Assembly: GCF_003076635.1 (NCBI RefSeq)
Contig: NZ_QDKG01000001.1
Location: forward strand, 558,001-622,000
Length of the DNA: 64,000 nt
Direction of reading: 5' to 3'
Source: Sphingobacterium corticibacter
Lineage (GTDB): Bacteria > Bacteroidota > Bacteroidia > Sphingobacteriales > Sphingobacteriaceae
Position 1 is the first letter of the stretch; every line of letters starts with the position of its first letter. Position numbers and translations under genes: made by a program. Shown piece after piece: positions 35,610-46,005 of the stretch. The notes under the pieces are model-generated. The model was not told the DNA's origin, made no database searches, and saw only the letters and a list, made by a program, of their open reading frames with translations.

Positions 35610-35897
35610 TTATTTTGGAATGGCACATACTCGGTAAGTGCTCGAATCAATTGTTTCACAATAGGAGCTGTTCTGTTCAATTTGCTGATAACGCTCCATA
35701 AATTTTTCATGCCCATCGGCATCGCTAATCGAGAGCAAAGCAGGATCAGATATATCTGCGGTATTATTGTCTAGGAATATGGAATATTCTTCATTTTCTT
35801 CCACTAGGTGAAATCCCTTCTCTTCTTCTATACTATTGCCAGCGACGTTTTCCTGATAATAAGTTTTGCCTTTGTGGATTGCTTCTTCTTGCGTCAT
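35610..35897 (-). CDS. Small acidic protein of unknown function
   Basis: 95 residues from ATG 35897 (MTQEEAIHKGKTYYQENV). It has no signal peptide or membrane segment. It is rich in Glu/Asp/Ser, with a central block FHLVEENEEYSIFLDNNTA and a terminal YRVCAIPK. Two cysteines lie near the C-terminus. It sits between an NlpE-like lipoprotein and a stress protein and shares a bidirectional terminator with the former. The family is not recognised; no function assigned. Confidence 0.6.
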   Translation of the reverse strand: MTQEEAIHKGKTYYQENVAGNSIEEEKGFHLVEENEEYSIFLDNNTADISDPALLSISDADGHEKFMERYQQIEQNSSYCETIDSSTYRVCAIPK

Positions 35898-36016
35898 GTT
35901 TTGTAGGTTTACAGTTTACTACAGAATAAACAACGATTTCGCAGTTTTGATTTTTTCCACTGTACTCCAACAAATGCTTATCTCGAATGTTATCCTATCA
36001 AACAAACATATTTGCT

Positions 36017-36523
36017 ATGAGTACAGAAAATCTTCACAACCAAGAAGCTATAGATAAACTACAAGAACTAGTAGACAAAATAGATATCGGAATGCTAGGT
36101 ACTTACCCCGAAAAAGGTAGCTACGTACATGCCGTGCCTATGAGTAGACAAGAAGTCGATGAATCGGGAAACATTTGGTTTTTATTTTCGTCCGAAAGTG
36201 ATACCCACACGCACCTAGAATCCAATGATCAGGTTAGTTTGTTGTATTCGGATGTAAGCAACTACAGCTTCTTGAGTATCAATGGACATGCGGAGGTTTC
36301 CAGAGATCAAGAACGGATCGATAAATACTGGAATAAAATGATCGAAGGTTGGTTTGAAAAAGGAAAAGAAGATCCACACATTCGTGTATTGCGCGTAGTG
36401 CCTAACGAGGCACATTATTGGGATAATAAATCCAATAAATTGGTCACATTCTTTAAAGTGGCTGCTAGCGCAATCACTGGTGCGAAGAAAGATGTAGGTC
36501 GTCAAGGTGATCTCAACATCTAG
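36017..36523 (+). CDS. Pyridoxamine 5'-phosphate oxidase-like (general stress protein 26 type) flavin-binding protein
   Basis: 168 residues from ATG 36017 (MSTENLHNQEAI). The longer upstream frame has no supporting features. The split-barrel flavin-binding fold is visible: IDIGMLGTYPEKGSYVHAVP, then IWFLFSSESDTHTHLES and the strand-rich QVSLLYSDVSNYSFLSING, followed by GHAEVSRDQERIDKYWNKM. The length and the tail HYWDNKSNKLVTFFKV fit the general-stress-protein 26 subgroup, which binds FMN/FAD with unclear function. A strong terminator follows, separating it from glutathione peroxidase. Confidence 0.88.
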   Translation: MSTENLHNQEAIDKLQELVDKIDIGMLGTYPEKGSYVHAVPMSRQEVDESGNIWFLFSSESDTHTHLESNDQVSLLYSDVSNYSFLSINGHAEVSRDQERIDKYWNKMIEGWFEKGKEDPHIRVLRVVPNEAHYWDNKSNKLVTFFKVAASAITGAKKDVGRQGDLNI

Positions 36524-36555
36524 TACAAATTACCGATATTTGTAATGACAAAATG

Positions 36556-36595
36556 AAAGAGTCAGATCGTCCATAGGTGATATCTGACTCTTTTA
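36556..36595 (+). terminator. Rho-independent terminator after the stress protein gene
   Basis: A 12-bp perfect stem AAAGAGTCAGAT/ATCTGACTCTTT (36556-36567 with 36582-36593), then a short T tail. It starts 33 bp after the stop codon. Confidence 0.88.
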
Positions 36596-36608
36596 CTTAA
36601 ACGAGAGG

Positions 36609-37094
36609 ATGATGGATACATTTTATGATTTAAATGCCAACAAGCCCAACGGTGAAAAATTGCCGATGGATGACTTGCGTGGAAAAGTTGTTTTGATCGT
36701 AAACACGGCTACCAAATGTGGACTAGCGCCACAATTTGAAGGATTAGAATTATTGCATCAGAAATACAGTCCTCAAGGTTTGGTTGTACTCGGCTTCCCT
36801 TGCGATCAATTCGCCAATCAAGAACCAGAAACCAATGCAAGCATGGAATCCGCTTGCCAGATCAATCATGGCGTTACCTTTCAGTTGCTGGAGAAATCAG
36901 ATGTTAATGGTGAAAATACGAACCCTGTTTTCCGATACCTCAAAAAAGAGCTTTCAGGCTTCCTGGGCTCGCGTATCAAATGGAACTTCACCAAATTTCT
37001 AGTGGACAAAAATGGTAAGCCGGTTAAGCGCTTCGCACCAATTACCAAACCAGCGACGTTAGAGCCTACGATTCGGAAACTATTAGGAATTTAA
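36609..37094 (+). CDS. Glutathione peroxidase-family thiol peroxidase
   Basis: 161 residues with the thioredoxin-like GPx fold. The peroxidatic Cys37 lies in VNTATKCGLA, the partner Gln in GFPCDQFANQE, and the conserved Trp in IKWNFTKFLVD, completing the Cys-Gln-Trp site. A second Cys in the GFPC motif may resolve the sulfenate, as in thioredoxin-dependent GPx enzymes. It reduces hydrogen and organic peroxides. The ATG is preceded by GAGAGG 4-9 bp upstream, a better Shine-Dalgarno than most genes here; Met2 is an alternative start. Confidence 0.93.
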   Translation: MMDTFYDLNANKPNGEKLPMDDLRGKVVLIVNTATKCGLAPQFEGLELLHQKYSPQGLVVLGFPCDQFANQEPETNASMESACQINHGVTFQLLEKSDVNGENTNPVFRYLKKELSGFLGSRIKWNFTKFLVDKNGKPVKRFAPITKPATLEPTIRKLLGI

Positions 37095-37125
37095 TTTACA
37101 ATTGAGTTAATAATACCTAGATTTG
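37095..37125 (+). promoter_or_regulatory. Bacteroidota-type promoter for the aromatic amino acid hydroxylase gene
   Basis: TTTA (37095-37098), 19 bp, then TAGATTTG (37118-37125), close to the TTTG/TAnnTTTG consensus. It ends 18 bp before the ATG at 37144. Confidence 0.5.
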
Positions 37126-37143
37126 TGGTATAACCAGTTGTAA

Positions 37144-38901
37144 ATGGAAACGTATCGCAATCCCGTGCTAGCGTCCTTGCCGGCACATCTCAGACAGTTT
37201 GTCGTACCGCAAAACTATGCACGCTATTCGGCCATAGATCAGGCTGTGTGGCGCTATGTCATGCGCCAGAATTATGCCTATCTAAAAGAAGTGGCGTACT
37301 ATCCATACATTCCTGGTTTACGCAAAGCTGGATTATCTATTGAGCGAATTCCTAATTTACAGGCTATGAATGATAGTCTCTCACAAATCGGTTGGGGAGC
37401 AGTCACCGTGGATGGATTTATTCCACCTTCAGCGTTTATGGAATTTCAAGCGCATCGTGTATTGGTGATTGCAGCAGATATTCGACAATTGGAGCATATA
37501 GAATATACTCCGGCGCCCGATATTATCCATGAATCTTCTGGTCACGCGCCCATTATTGGCGAACCGGAGTATGCTGCCTATTTACAGTATTTTGGCGAGA
37601 TCGGTAGCAAAGCCATGTTTTCCGCGCAAGATTTTCAATTGTATGAAGCCATTCGTCATCTCTCTATACTAAAAGAACGTTCCGATGTAACAAAGGAGGA
37701 ACTAAATGCCGCAGAAGCAGCTTTGGTTGATGTGCAGCAGCATATGGGCGAACCATCCGAGATGGCCTTATTAAGCAGATTGCATTGGTGGACGGTAGAA
37801 TATGGACTAATCGGTACGGTAGAGGATCCAAAAATTTACGGTGCTGGATTATTGTCCTCTATTGGAGAGAGCGCCAGCTGTATGCAACCAGCTGTGCCAA
37901 AGCTGGATTATACGATCAATGCCTTGGACTACAGTTACGATATCACCACAGCACAACCTCAATTGTTCGTGACGCCTGATTTTAAACATCTCCGTACTAT
38001 TTTAGATGAATTCGCGGATACCATGGCTTTTCGAGTTGGAGGCAAATATGGTATGAATCTGGCAATCGACAGCGGAAATACTTGCACAGTCGTTTATAGC
38101 TCTGGATTACAGGTTTCGGGAACATTTCAGCAAATAGGTCGAGAAGATGTGTTAACGTACATTCGTACAATCGGGCCGACAGCGTTAGCAATTGAAGATC
38201 AACAATTGAGGGGGCATAGTAAGGCCCAACATGCAGATGGTTTTGGAAGTCCGGTCGGTGCAGTCGCGGGATGGGATGTGGCTTTGGAAGATTGTGTACC
38301 GCAGGAATTATCGGATAGAGGTTGGCTAGTCGGACAGATCGTAGAAATACAATTTGAGTCTGGAATAGTAGTGCGTGGTCAGCTGCTTGATCAAATCTTT
38401 CATGAATCCAAGCTTTGCTTACTTAGCTTTACGGATTGTAACGTACAAGATAATAATTCCGGAGAAATTTATTTCGAGCCAAGTTGGGGCAGGTACGATA
38501 TGGCGGTAGGCGAAAACATCATATCGGTTTATTTCGGCTCAGCCGACAAATCCGCCTTCGAATCTAAGATTAGCGTATCCCAGCACAAGACAAACATTGT
38601 TCCCGAAAATGAGGATCGAAAACTCCATATACAATTGTATGCCACTATACGCGCGTTGCGTGAAGAGAATAAAGCTATTGACTTACAACAGTTTTTGCAA
38701 GAACATGAATTTCTATTATCTCAAAACTGGCTAGCATTGGTAGAGTTATTAGAGCTAGCGATGGATAGTTCGCAGACGGATGCTGCAAGCCGTATCGAAA
38801 AAAAGCTAGGTACTTTATCGGCCAAGGATGCTTCTTTGAAAAAGCTTATTGCAGATGGTATTCGCCTGGCGAAAGATCAAGAAACCGAAATACTATTATA
38901 G
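37144..38901 (+). CDS. Aromatic amino acid hydroxylase (phenylalanine 4-monooxygenase-like) with long C-terminal extension
   Basis: 585 residues. The first ~290 residues form the non-haem-iron, pterin-dependent hydroxylase domain. The iron ligands are His129 and His134 in PDIIHESSGHAP and Glu219 in WWTVEYGLIG, with the pterin/substrate region GWGAVTVDGFIPPSAF near 83-98. The C-terminal half (about 300-585) is not part of the classical catalytic domain; it is strand-rich (CTVVYSSGLQVSGTFQQIG) and ends in a helical segment. It probably converts Phe to Tyr. It is followed by the Glu/Leu/Phe/Val dehydrogenase gene, suggesting amino acid catabolism. Confidence 0.88.
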   Translation: METYRNPVLASLPAHLRQFVVPQNYARYSAIDQAVWRYVMRQNYAYLKEVAYYPYIPGLRKAGLSIERIPNLQAMNDSLSQIGWGAVTVDGFIPPSAFMEFQAHRVLVIAADIRQLEHIEYTPAPDIIHESSGHAPIIGEPEYAAYLQYFGEIGSKAMFSAQDFQLYEAIRHLSILKERSDVTKEELNAAEAALVDVQQHMGEPSEMALLSRLHWWTVEYGLIGTVEDPKIYGAGLLSSIGESASCMQPAVPKLDYTINALDYSYDITTAQPQLFVTPDFKHLRTILDEFADTMAFRVGGKYGMNLAIDSGNTCTVVYSSGLQVSGTFQQIGREDVLTYIRTIGPTALAIEDQQLRGHSKAQHADGFGSPVGAVAGWDVALEDCVPQELSDRGWLVGQIVEIQFESGIVVRGQLLDQIFHESKLCLLSFTDCNVQDNNSGEIYFEPSWGRYDMAVGENIISVYFGSADKSAFESKISVSQHKTNIVPENEDRKLHIQLYATIRALREENKAIDLQQFLQEHEFLLSQNWLALVELLELAMDSSQTDAASRIEKKLGTLSAKDASLKKLIADGIRLAKDQETEILL

Positions 38902-38928
38902 TATTTTTAAATTAATTTTGAATTAATA

Positions 38929-38960
38929 TTTGTGACTGAATTTCAGGTTTATTATATTTG
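38929..38960 (+). promoter_or_regulatory. Strong Bacteroidota-type promoter of the amino-acid dehydrogenase leader
   Basis: TTTG (38929-38932), 20 bp, then TATATTTG (38953-38960): a full match to the phylum consensus. The predicted RNA starts near 38967, so the dehydrogenase mRNA would carry a leader of about 330 nt. Confidence 0.65.
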
Positions 38961-38978
38961 ATTAATAATAAACCATTT

Positions 38979-39077
38979 ATGAATATTTCTTATATTCTAG
39001 TCGCTGTAGTATTGTCGCTTGGTCTAGCTTTGTTTCGTAAAGCGCTGATCGCGGATTTGGTATTTGCACAATACTAA
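38979..39077 (+). CDS. Putative 32-residue leader peptide, rich in Leu/Val/Ile
   Basis: A short ORF starting about 12 nt after the predicted transcription start. Of 32 residues, 14 are Leu, Val or Ile (sequence begins MNISYILVAVVLSLGLALF), so it could be a hydrophobic small protein or a branched-chain-amino-acid leader peptide. Two small hairpins follow it (39113-39127 and 39137-39156). Support is positional and compositional only. Confidence 0.35.
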   Translation: MNISYILVAVVLSLGLALFRKALIADLVFAQY

Positions 39078-39112
39078 TTTCGACATTTCCTCGTCCAGAG
39101 TTCCGCTGGCAA

Positions 39113-39156
39113 TGCTTAGTGTAAGCATCATTTTCTGAATGTAGATCCTTACATTC
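39113..39156 (+). promoter_or_regulatory. Two consecutive hairpins in the dehydrogenase leader
   Basis: TGCTTA-GTG-TAAGCA (39113-39127), then GAATGTA-6 nt-TACATTC (39137-39156), the latter followed by TATTTAAC. They sit between the hydrophobic leader ORF and the 38-residue ORF. The shape resembles an attenuator, but the stems are short and lack a clean U-tract. Confidence 0.3.
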
Positions 39157-39186
39157 TATTTAACAACACTTTATAATTCCACTATC

Positions 39187-39303
39187 ATGGCACAGACATT
39201 TGCCGAAAAAATCGCGCTTGCTGAAAATTTCTTGCTGATCAATGGCACCAGTTACAAGGATGGAACCGTAAAAGAAGCAACTTATAATAGCAATATCATA
39301 TGA
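39187..39303 (+). CDS. 38-residue ORF translationally coupled to the amino-acid dehydrogenase gene
   Basis: A short ORF (starts MAQTFAEKIALAENF) whose stop overlaps the dehydrogenase start as ATGA (39300-39303), the classic arrangement for coupled translation. Ribosomes finishing this ORF could reinitiate on the dehydrogenase. It has no signal or membrane segment, reads as normal amphipathic sequence (LLINGTSYKDGTVKEATYN), and is not recognised as a known family. Confidence 0.5.
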   Translation: MAQTFAEKIALAENFLLINGTSYKDGTVKEATYNSNII

Positions 39304-40556
39304 AAGATTTATTAGCCACATTCGAGCAAAAACGACCTGATATCGTTTTTGAGTGGAAAGACACGGAAACAGAGGCCGAGGGATGGGTAGTCATCAATTC
39401 CTTGCGTGGTGGTGCGGCCGGCGGAGGCACACGTATGCGATTGGGACTCGATCGTTACGAAGTGGTTGGTCTAGCAAAGACGATGGAAGTGAAGTTTACC
39501 GTTTCCGGACCTGCAATTGGCGGTGCAAAATCTGGAATCAATTTTGATCCGAGCGATCCACGACGTGATGGTGTGCTAGAACGTTGGTTTAAAGTAGTAA
39601 CGCCATTATTGAAAGCTTATTACGGTACCGGTGGTGATCTTAATGTAGATGAGATTCATGACGTGATTCCGCTTACGGAAAAGTATGGATTATGGCATCC
39701 GCAAGAAGGCGTACTACAGGGGCATTTCAACGTGCGCGAAAACGCACGTATCCATCAAATTGGCCAATTACGATATGGCGTTTCAAAAGTGATTGAGGAT
39801 GCAGTGTATAGTCCGGATCTTAAACGCAAATACCGCATTGCCGATATGATCACTGGGTATGGAGTAGCAGAATCCATCCAGCATTTTTACGGATTGTACA
39901 ACGGTTCCTGTATCGGCAAGCGCGCCGTCATACAGGGATGGGGAAATGTCGCTGCTTCGGCTGCCTTTTACCTTGCTCGTATGGGTGTTCAGATAGTCGG
40001 TATTATTGATCGCGTTGGCGGGCTTATCGCTACCGATGGATTTACGATTACAGAGATTGAGCAGTTATTTATAGATCGGGAGCGCAATGCATTGTCATCC
40101 GACCGTCTCCGCCCATTCGAAGAGATTAATGAGGAGATTTGGCATGTTGGAGCAGAGATATTCGTGCCGGCGGCGGCATCTCGTCTGGTTTCAAAAGATA
40201 ATATAGAAACGCTCGTAAAACATGGTCTCGAGCTTATCGCTTCTGGTGCTAATGTTCCTTTTGCTGATCGGGAGATTTTCTATGGGCCTGTTATGGAGTT
40301 TGCGGATCGCCAAGTTGCGGTGATTCCAGATTTCATTGCTAACTGCGGTATGGCACGCGTATTCTCCTATCTAATGCAGCCTAATATTGAAATCAGCGAT
40401 CAGGCAATCTTTTCAGATGTGTCGCAGGTAATATTTAAAGCGTTAAAAGCGATAAAGGAAGAACAGCCAGAAAAGCAGATGATTTCTTCGAAAGCCTACG
40501 AATTGGCTTTAAAACAATTGGTTTCTGCTAATTCGTATACAGCAAATATCGTTTAG
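39300..40556 (+). CDS. Glu/Leu/Phe/Val dehydrogenase
   Basis: 418 residues. The dimerisation/catalytic domain carries GGAAGGGTRMR (37-47), Lys65 in MEVKFTV and the catalytic Lys77 in GGAKSGI, then GTGGDLNVDEIHD. The NAD(P)-binding domain has GWGNVAASAAFYLA as dinucleotide fold. It oxidatively deaminates glutamate or a branched/aromatic amino acid, or runs in reverse. It is shorter than typical hexameric GDH (about 450), and the coenzyme and substrate cannot be fixed from sequence. It has a long leader with its own promoter, and is preceded by the Phe hydroxylase, which supports a role in amino acid breakdown. Confidence 0.92.
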   Translation: MKDLLATFEQKRPDIVFEWKDTETEAEGWVVINSLRGGAAGGGTRMRLGLDRYEVVGLAKTMEVKFTVSGPAIGGAKSGINFDPSDPRRDGVLERWFKVVTPLLKAYYGTGGDLNVDEIHDVIPLTEKYGLWHPQEGVLQGHFNVRENARIHQIGQLRYGVSKVIEDAVYSPDLKRKYRIADMITGYGVAESIQHFYGLYNGSCIGKRAVIQGWGNVAASAAFYLARMGVQIVGIIDRVGGLIATDGFTITEIEQLFIDRERNALSSDRLRPFEEINEEIWHVGAEIFVPAAASRLVSKDNIETLVKHGLELIASGANVPFADREIFYGPVMEFADRQVAVIPDFIANCGMARVFSYLMQPNIEISDQAIFSDVSQVIFKALKAIKEEQPEKQMISSKAYELALKQLVSANSYTANIV

Positions 40557-40563
40557 CACTATA

Positions 40564-40920
40564 TTAGAAGAGTACCCAGATCTTGGGTGCAAAGATGCAT
40601 AACCCGACAACAGCGGCAGCCAATGCAGTAACAAGCACAGCTGCCGCTGCTGCATCTTTCACTTTTTTTATTTGTGTATGCTTATGTGGAGATACGAAGT
40701 CGGCCAGATACTCGATTGCAGAATTTAGACATTCCATACTCATCACCAGTCCAATACTTAGCGAGATGGCTACCCATTCCAGGGTTGCGATATCAAAGAC
40801 ATAACCAAGAATTATCACCACTAGGCTCGCCGCCAAATGTATCCGAAAATTAGCCTCACTTTGGCATACGTTGCGCAACCCTTGCCCTGCATATCGAAAA
40901 CTTGCGATCAGCCGCTTCAT
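40564..40920 (-). CDS. Diacylglycerol kinase-family membrane protein (DgkA/undecaprenol kinase-like)
   Basis: 118 residues with three membrane helices. The DgkA signature is present: the N-terminal SFRYAGQGLRNVCQSEANFRIH, with the catalytic-type Glu, and ECLNSAIEYLADFVSP, matching ExxNxAxExxxD, then KDAAAAAVL. It phosphorylates diacylglycerol or undecaprenol in the inner membrane with ATP. It converges on the dehydrogenase gene, with 7 bp between the stops. It is a single gene. Confidence 0.92.
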   Translation of the reverse strand: MKRLIASFRYAGQGLRNVCQSEANFRIHLAASLVVIILGYVFDIATLEWVAISLSIGLVMSMECLNSAIEYLADFVSPHKHTQIKKVKDAAAAAVLVTALAAAVVGLCIFAPKIWVLF

Positions 40921-40987
40921 CTTATCACTGTTTTTTTGCTTGGATCTAAGATAGGTACTATTTTCGTAGCGGTATAGCGTCTAGATA

Positions 40988-41791
40988 TTAAGCTTGAAAC
41001 GGCGTCGCCGATTTTCTCATTTTACCAATGAACTCTTTCGGACTGATGCCAAACTGCTTTTGAAAGTTGCGGGTGAAATGGGAAGGTGTACTGAAACCCA
41101 ATTTATTAGCAATCTCGTAAACTTTGTACTCTTGATTACTTAATAGCTGAGCTGCTTTCTTCAATCTGGTAATGTTGATTAATTCATTGGGCGATAAGTC
41201 GGATAGTGCCTTGATCTTGCGATACAAAGTTGGCCTGCTCATACACATTTTCTCAGCCAACATATCCACGCATAAACTCTGCTCCGACATGTTTTCTAAA
41301 ATCAGCGCATTCAATTTTCGTAAAAAAAGCTGATCACCGGTTTCTTCTATCTCTGTATCTATAGGCGAAGATGGGGTAGCACCGTAATGTGCTCGCAGCG
41401 ATTTTCGGTTGCGCAGCAAGCTCGTGATCTGTGCTTGCAAAAAGTTTGGGGAAAAGGGCTTTTCTATATACGCATCCGCGCCATATTCTAATCCTTCAAT
41501 CTTAGATTGCAGACTATTCTTGGCCGTCAAAAGGATAAATGGTATATGGCTATATTGCAAATCATCTTTGATCGCCGTGCACAGCTCGTAGCCATCCATT
41601 ACCGGCATCATCACATCACTCACGACTAGATCTACGGGATAAAGCTTGATGTACTCTAAAGCTTCTTGACCGTTCGTCATTTTTACTACACGATAATGAT
41701 CTTCCAGATCTTCGGCAATAAAGTCCAATATGTCTTGATGATCATCGGCAATTACGATGGTTGCCTCAGTGGGATGCATCGAATTTATCAT
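40988..41791 (-). CDS. Response regulator with AraC-type DNA-binding domain (orphan)
   Basis: 267 residues (263 from Met5). The receiver domain (about 10-125) has acidic pocket DDH, phospho-acceptor Asp in VVSDVMMPVMDGYE and the conserved Lys in YIEKPFSP. The C-terminal AraC domain (about 165-260) has two HTH motifs (LCVDMLAEKMCMSRPTLYRK, VYEIANKLGFSTPSHFTRNF). The layout is like the C-terminal part of Bacteroidota hybrid two-component systems, but separate. No kinase is adjacent; the orphan kinase at 29869-31152 is one candidate partner. Hairpin element copy A lies 85 bp upstream. Confidence 0.93.
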   Translation of the reverse strand: MINSMHPTEATIVIADDHQDILDFIAEDLEDHYRVVKMTNGQEALEYIKLYPVDLVVSDVMMPVMDGYELCTAIKDDLQYSHIPFILLTAKNSLQSKIEGLEYGADAYIEKPFSPNFLQAQITSLLRNRKSLRAHYGATPSSPIDTEIEETGDQLFLRKLNALILENMSEQSLCVDMLAEKMCMSRPTLYRKIKALSDLSPNELINITRLKKAAQLLSNQEYKVYEIANKLGFSTPSHFTRNFQKQFGISPKEFIGKMRKSATPFQA

Positions 41792-41875
41792 AGATTTATA
41801 AGGTAGCTCTACAACAAATATATCAAAATTCTACAATTGCTTATGCCGCTTAGGAAGGTGAGAGGAAATCGTTAC

Positions 41876-41935
41876 AAAAAAAGAAAGTCCTGAAATGGGA
41901 GTTTCAAGACTTTCGACAAACCAATTATTAACCAA
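41876..41935 (-). repeat. Dispersed hairpin element, copy A
   Basis: A-run, stem GAAAGTCCTGAAA/TTTCAAGACTTTC, loop TGGGAG, then a conserved tract ending CCAATTATTAACC. On the plus strand one pair in the stem is C-A; on the minus strand it is a permitted G-U, followed by a U-run. It lies 85 bp upstream of the response-regulator gene. See copies B, C and D. Confidence 0.6.
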
Positions 41936-42066
41936 ACACTGTGAGTAAAACAATATCTGTGCCAACTATGAGAAATTTTTATATTTAACATTCTTATTCG
42001 CAAACATGCTTGAAAACAAGTATTTCCCGCGGACGGGTCATCCAAGTAATTTAAACCATTTGCAGC

Positions 42067-42131
42067 AAAAAAGAAGTCCTGAAGTGGGGAACTTCAGGAC
42101 TTCTAACTAACTAACCAATTATTAACCTATT
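42067..42131 (-). repeat. Dispersed hairpin element, copy B
   Basis: A perfect 14-bp stem AGAAGTCCTGAAGT/ACTTCAGGACTTCT (42072-42085 with 42091-42104), loop GGGGA, an A-run before it (U-run on the minus strand), then ACTAACTAACCAATTATT and AACCTATTATG. It is about 120 bp beyond the stop of the NYN/LOTUS gene, so it could also act as that gene's terminator. Confidence 0.7.
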
Positions 42132-42224
42132 ATGAAAAAATTACTACTGCCTATAGAACGGAGGTATTTTTAAAATAGTACAATACTTGGCTTTGCTTAA
42201 CTTTTTTTAACATCCCGACGATAT

Positions 42225-43379
42225 TCACGTGGCTCTTGAAAGCTTGTAGGTGGTATCATTTAACTTTTGTACCAAATAATGCGTTTCTTCAGCAAGTCCT
42301 AATTGTGCTGCGGCATCCTTTCCAAGATTCAGCACATGCGAGCGATCTCTGCGGTGTGAGAATGTGCATTCAAACTTATCTTGGATAATGATGGAAATTT
42401 TACGCGTACGTGTTGGGAAAAGCGACTTAATATCTTTCGTAATCCGAATTTGATTTTTCCGTACGTCATCTGCCGTGATTTTATTGCCCGGCGAAGGTAT
42501 CGTTACTTCCTCGGCAATGTGATCTGCTGGAGCCGCTAAGGCAGCTTCTGTAGCAGTGGTCGTAGTTTCTTGGGTTTCGTGAGGCGTCTCATTCGTTAAA
42601 ATATTCCGTACATAATACAGCTTATTCTTCGATTTTTCGTTGGCACGTTCGTCGACTTCAAAATCTACTTTGCGGGATTTAAATAAATGCGAGATCTTTT
42701 CGAAGCCGTAATTGCGCGCATCGAAATCTGGTTTGCGTTTTATAATCAGATTTCCAATTTCCCCTAAAAATGCCCAACCACTTTCATCTGCTGTATCATC
42801 TACTGTATCTTTCAATAGCAATAAAATATCATCATCCAGCGGCGTACTTTCTTTGGCGACGGGGCGCGGAGTAGCTTTCGTGCCAGCAGCTGGAACGTTG
42901 TTCGTACTTTCCGTCGCTTTCTTTTTCGCAGCCGACTTATGATCCAGGATCTCTACATAGATGAATTTGTCGCAGGATGCGATAAAGGGTTTTGGCGTTT
43001 TGCGTTCACCGATGCCGATTACTAGTTTGCCAGATTCACGCAGGCGCGTAGCCAGTCTGGTGAAATCACTATCGCTAGATACGATGCAAAAGCCATCGAC
43101 ACGATCTGAGTGCAAGATATCCATCGCATCAATAATCAATGCCGAATCGGTGGAGTTTTTGCCTTGCGTGTAGCTATATTGTTGTATCGGCGTGATCGCA
43201 TGCGTCAGCAGACTTGATTTCCAATTTTCTACAAATGGGCTGGTCCAATCGCCATATATCCGCTTAATAGAAGGCACGCCGTAGCGGTTCACCTCATTCA
43301 GGATTTCCTCTATTTTCTTGTAAGACACATTGTCTGCGTCTATCAGCATTGCTATTTTTTGGTCTTTGCGATCCGCCAT
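42225..43379 (-). CDS. NYN-domain putative ribonuclease with LOTUS/OST-HTH domain (LabA-like)
   Basis: 384 residues from MADRKDQKIAMLIDADN. The longer frame adds a poorly supported 24 residues. The N-terminal NYN (PIN-like) domain has the acidic residues of a metal-dependent nuclease: LIDADN, STDSALIIDAMD and IVSSDSDF. The middle is a Lys/Ala/Thr-rich linker, followed by a LOTUS/OST-HTH domain (DESGWAFLGEIGNLI, DFDARNYGFEKISHLF), an RNA-binding winged helix, then a second linker and a beta-rich tail. It is probably an RNA-processing or RNA-binding protein; relatives in other bacteria are called LabA/DUF88. Confidence 0.88.
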   Translation of the reverse strand: MADRKDQKIAMLIDADNVSYKKIEEILNEVNRYGVPSIKRIYGDWTSPFVENWKSSLLTHAITPIQQYSYTQGKNSTDSALIIDAMDILHSDRVDGFCIVSSDSDFTRLATRLRESGKLVIGIGERKTPKPFIASCDKFIYVEILDHKSAAKKKATESTNNVPAAGTKATPRPVAKESTPLDDDILLLLKDTVDDTADESGWAFLGEIGNLIIKRKPDFDARNYGFEKISHLFKSRKVDFEVDERANEKSKNKLYYVRNILTNETPHETQETTTTATEAALAAPADHIAEEVTIPSPGNKITADDVRKNQIRITKDIKSLFPTRTRKISIIIQDKFECTFSHRRDRSHVLNLGKDAAAQLGLAEETHYLVQKLNDTTYKLSRAT

Positions 43380-43558
43380 GGTGTACTGCTCAAGTGTAAG
43401 TGCGATTAAAGGTAGTTGTAAATGCCTTAACGTGCAAGCAAAGTGAGCCACAATACTATAAATGAATAGTTTTTAGCTATAATACTATCGAGTTAATTGA
43501 TTTTCATTAATTTATATAATATCTTATCTTTATGAAGATTGAGGAGTGGAAGAAGTAA

Positions 43559-45856
<2,298 letters not shown>

Positions 45857-45879
45857 CAGTTTTCAATTTTGTAAGTTAG

Positions 45880-45911
45880 AAGGTGCAGCTATATTGCTGC
45901 ACCTTTTTTCG
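45880..45911 (+). terminator. Rho-independent terminator of katG
   Basis: The stem AAGGTGCAGC/GCTGCACCTT (45880-45889 with 45896-45905), loop TATATT, then T4-6. It starts 23 bp after the stop. Confidence 0.92.
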
Positions 45912-46005
45912 TAGCATAGCTAACTCTTGTCAAGCAGAACAATTGTAAGCGATTAACTGTTGTGCTGTAGGTGCATACAGGCATTGTACATAGATAATTT
46001 TATAT

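Larger units (their letters stand above)
41792..42224. other. Intergenic region holding two copies of the dispersed hairpin element
   Basis: About 430 bp. Besides copies A (about 41876-41935) and B (about 42067-42130), listed separately, it holds no credible gene. The short frames after each element (for example ATGAAAAAATTACTACTGCC at 42132) end after a dozen codons. Confidence 0.6.

Noticed and set aside
42132..42170. Short frame beginning MKKLLLP right after element copy B
   Set aside because: It looks like the start of an exported protein but stops after 13 codons. It may be chance or the ghost of a leader; there is no evidence for a gene.
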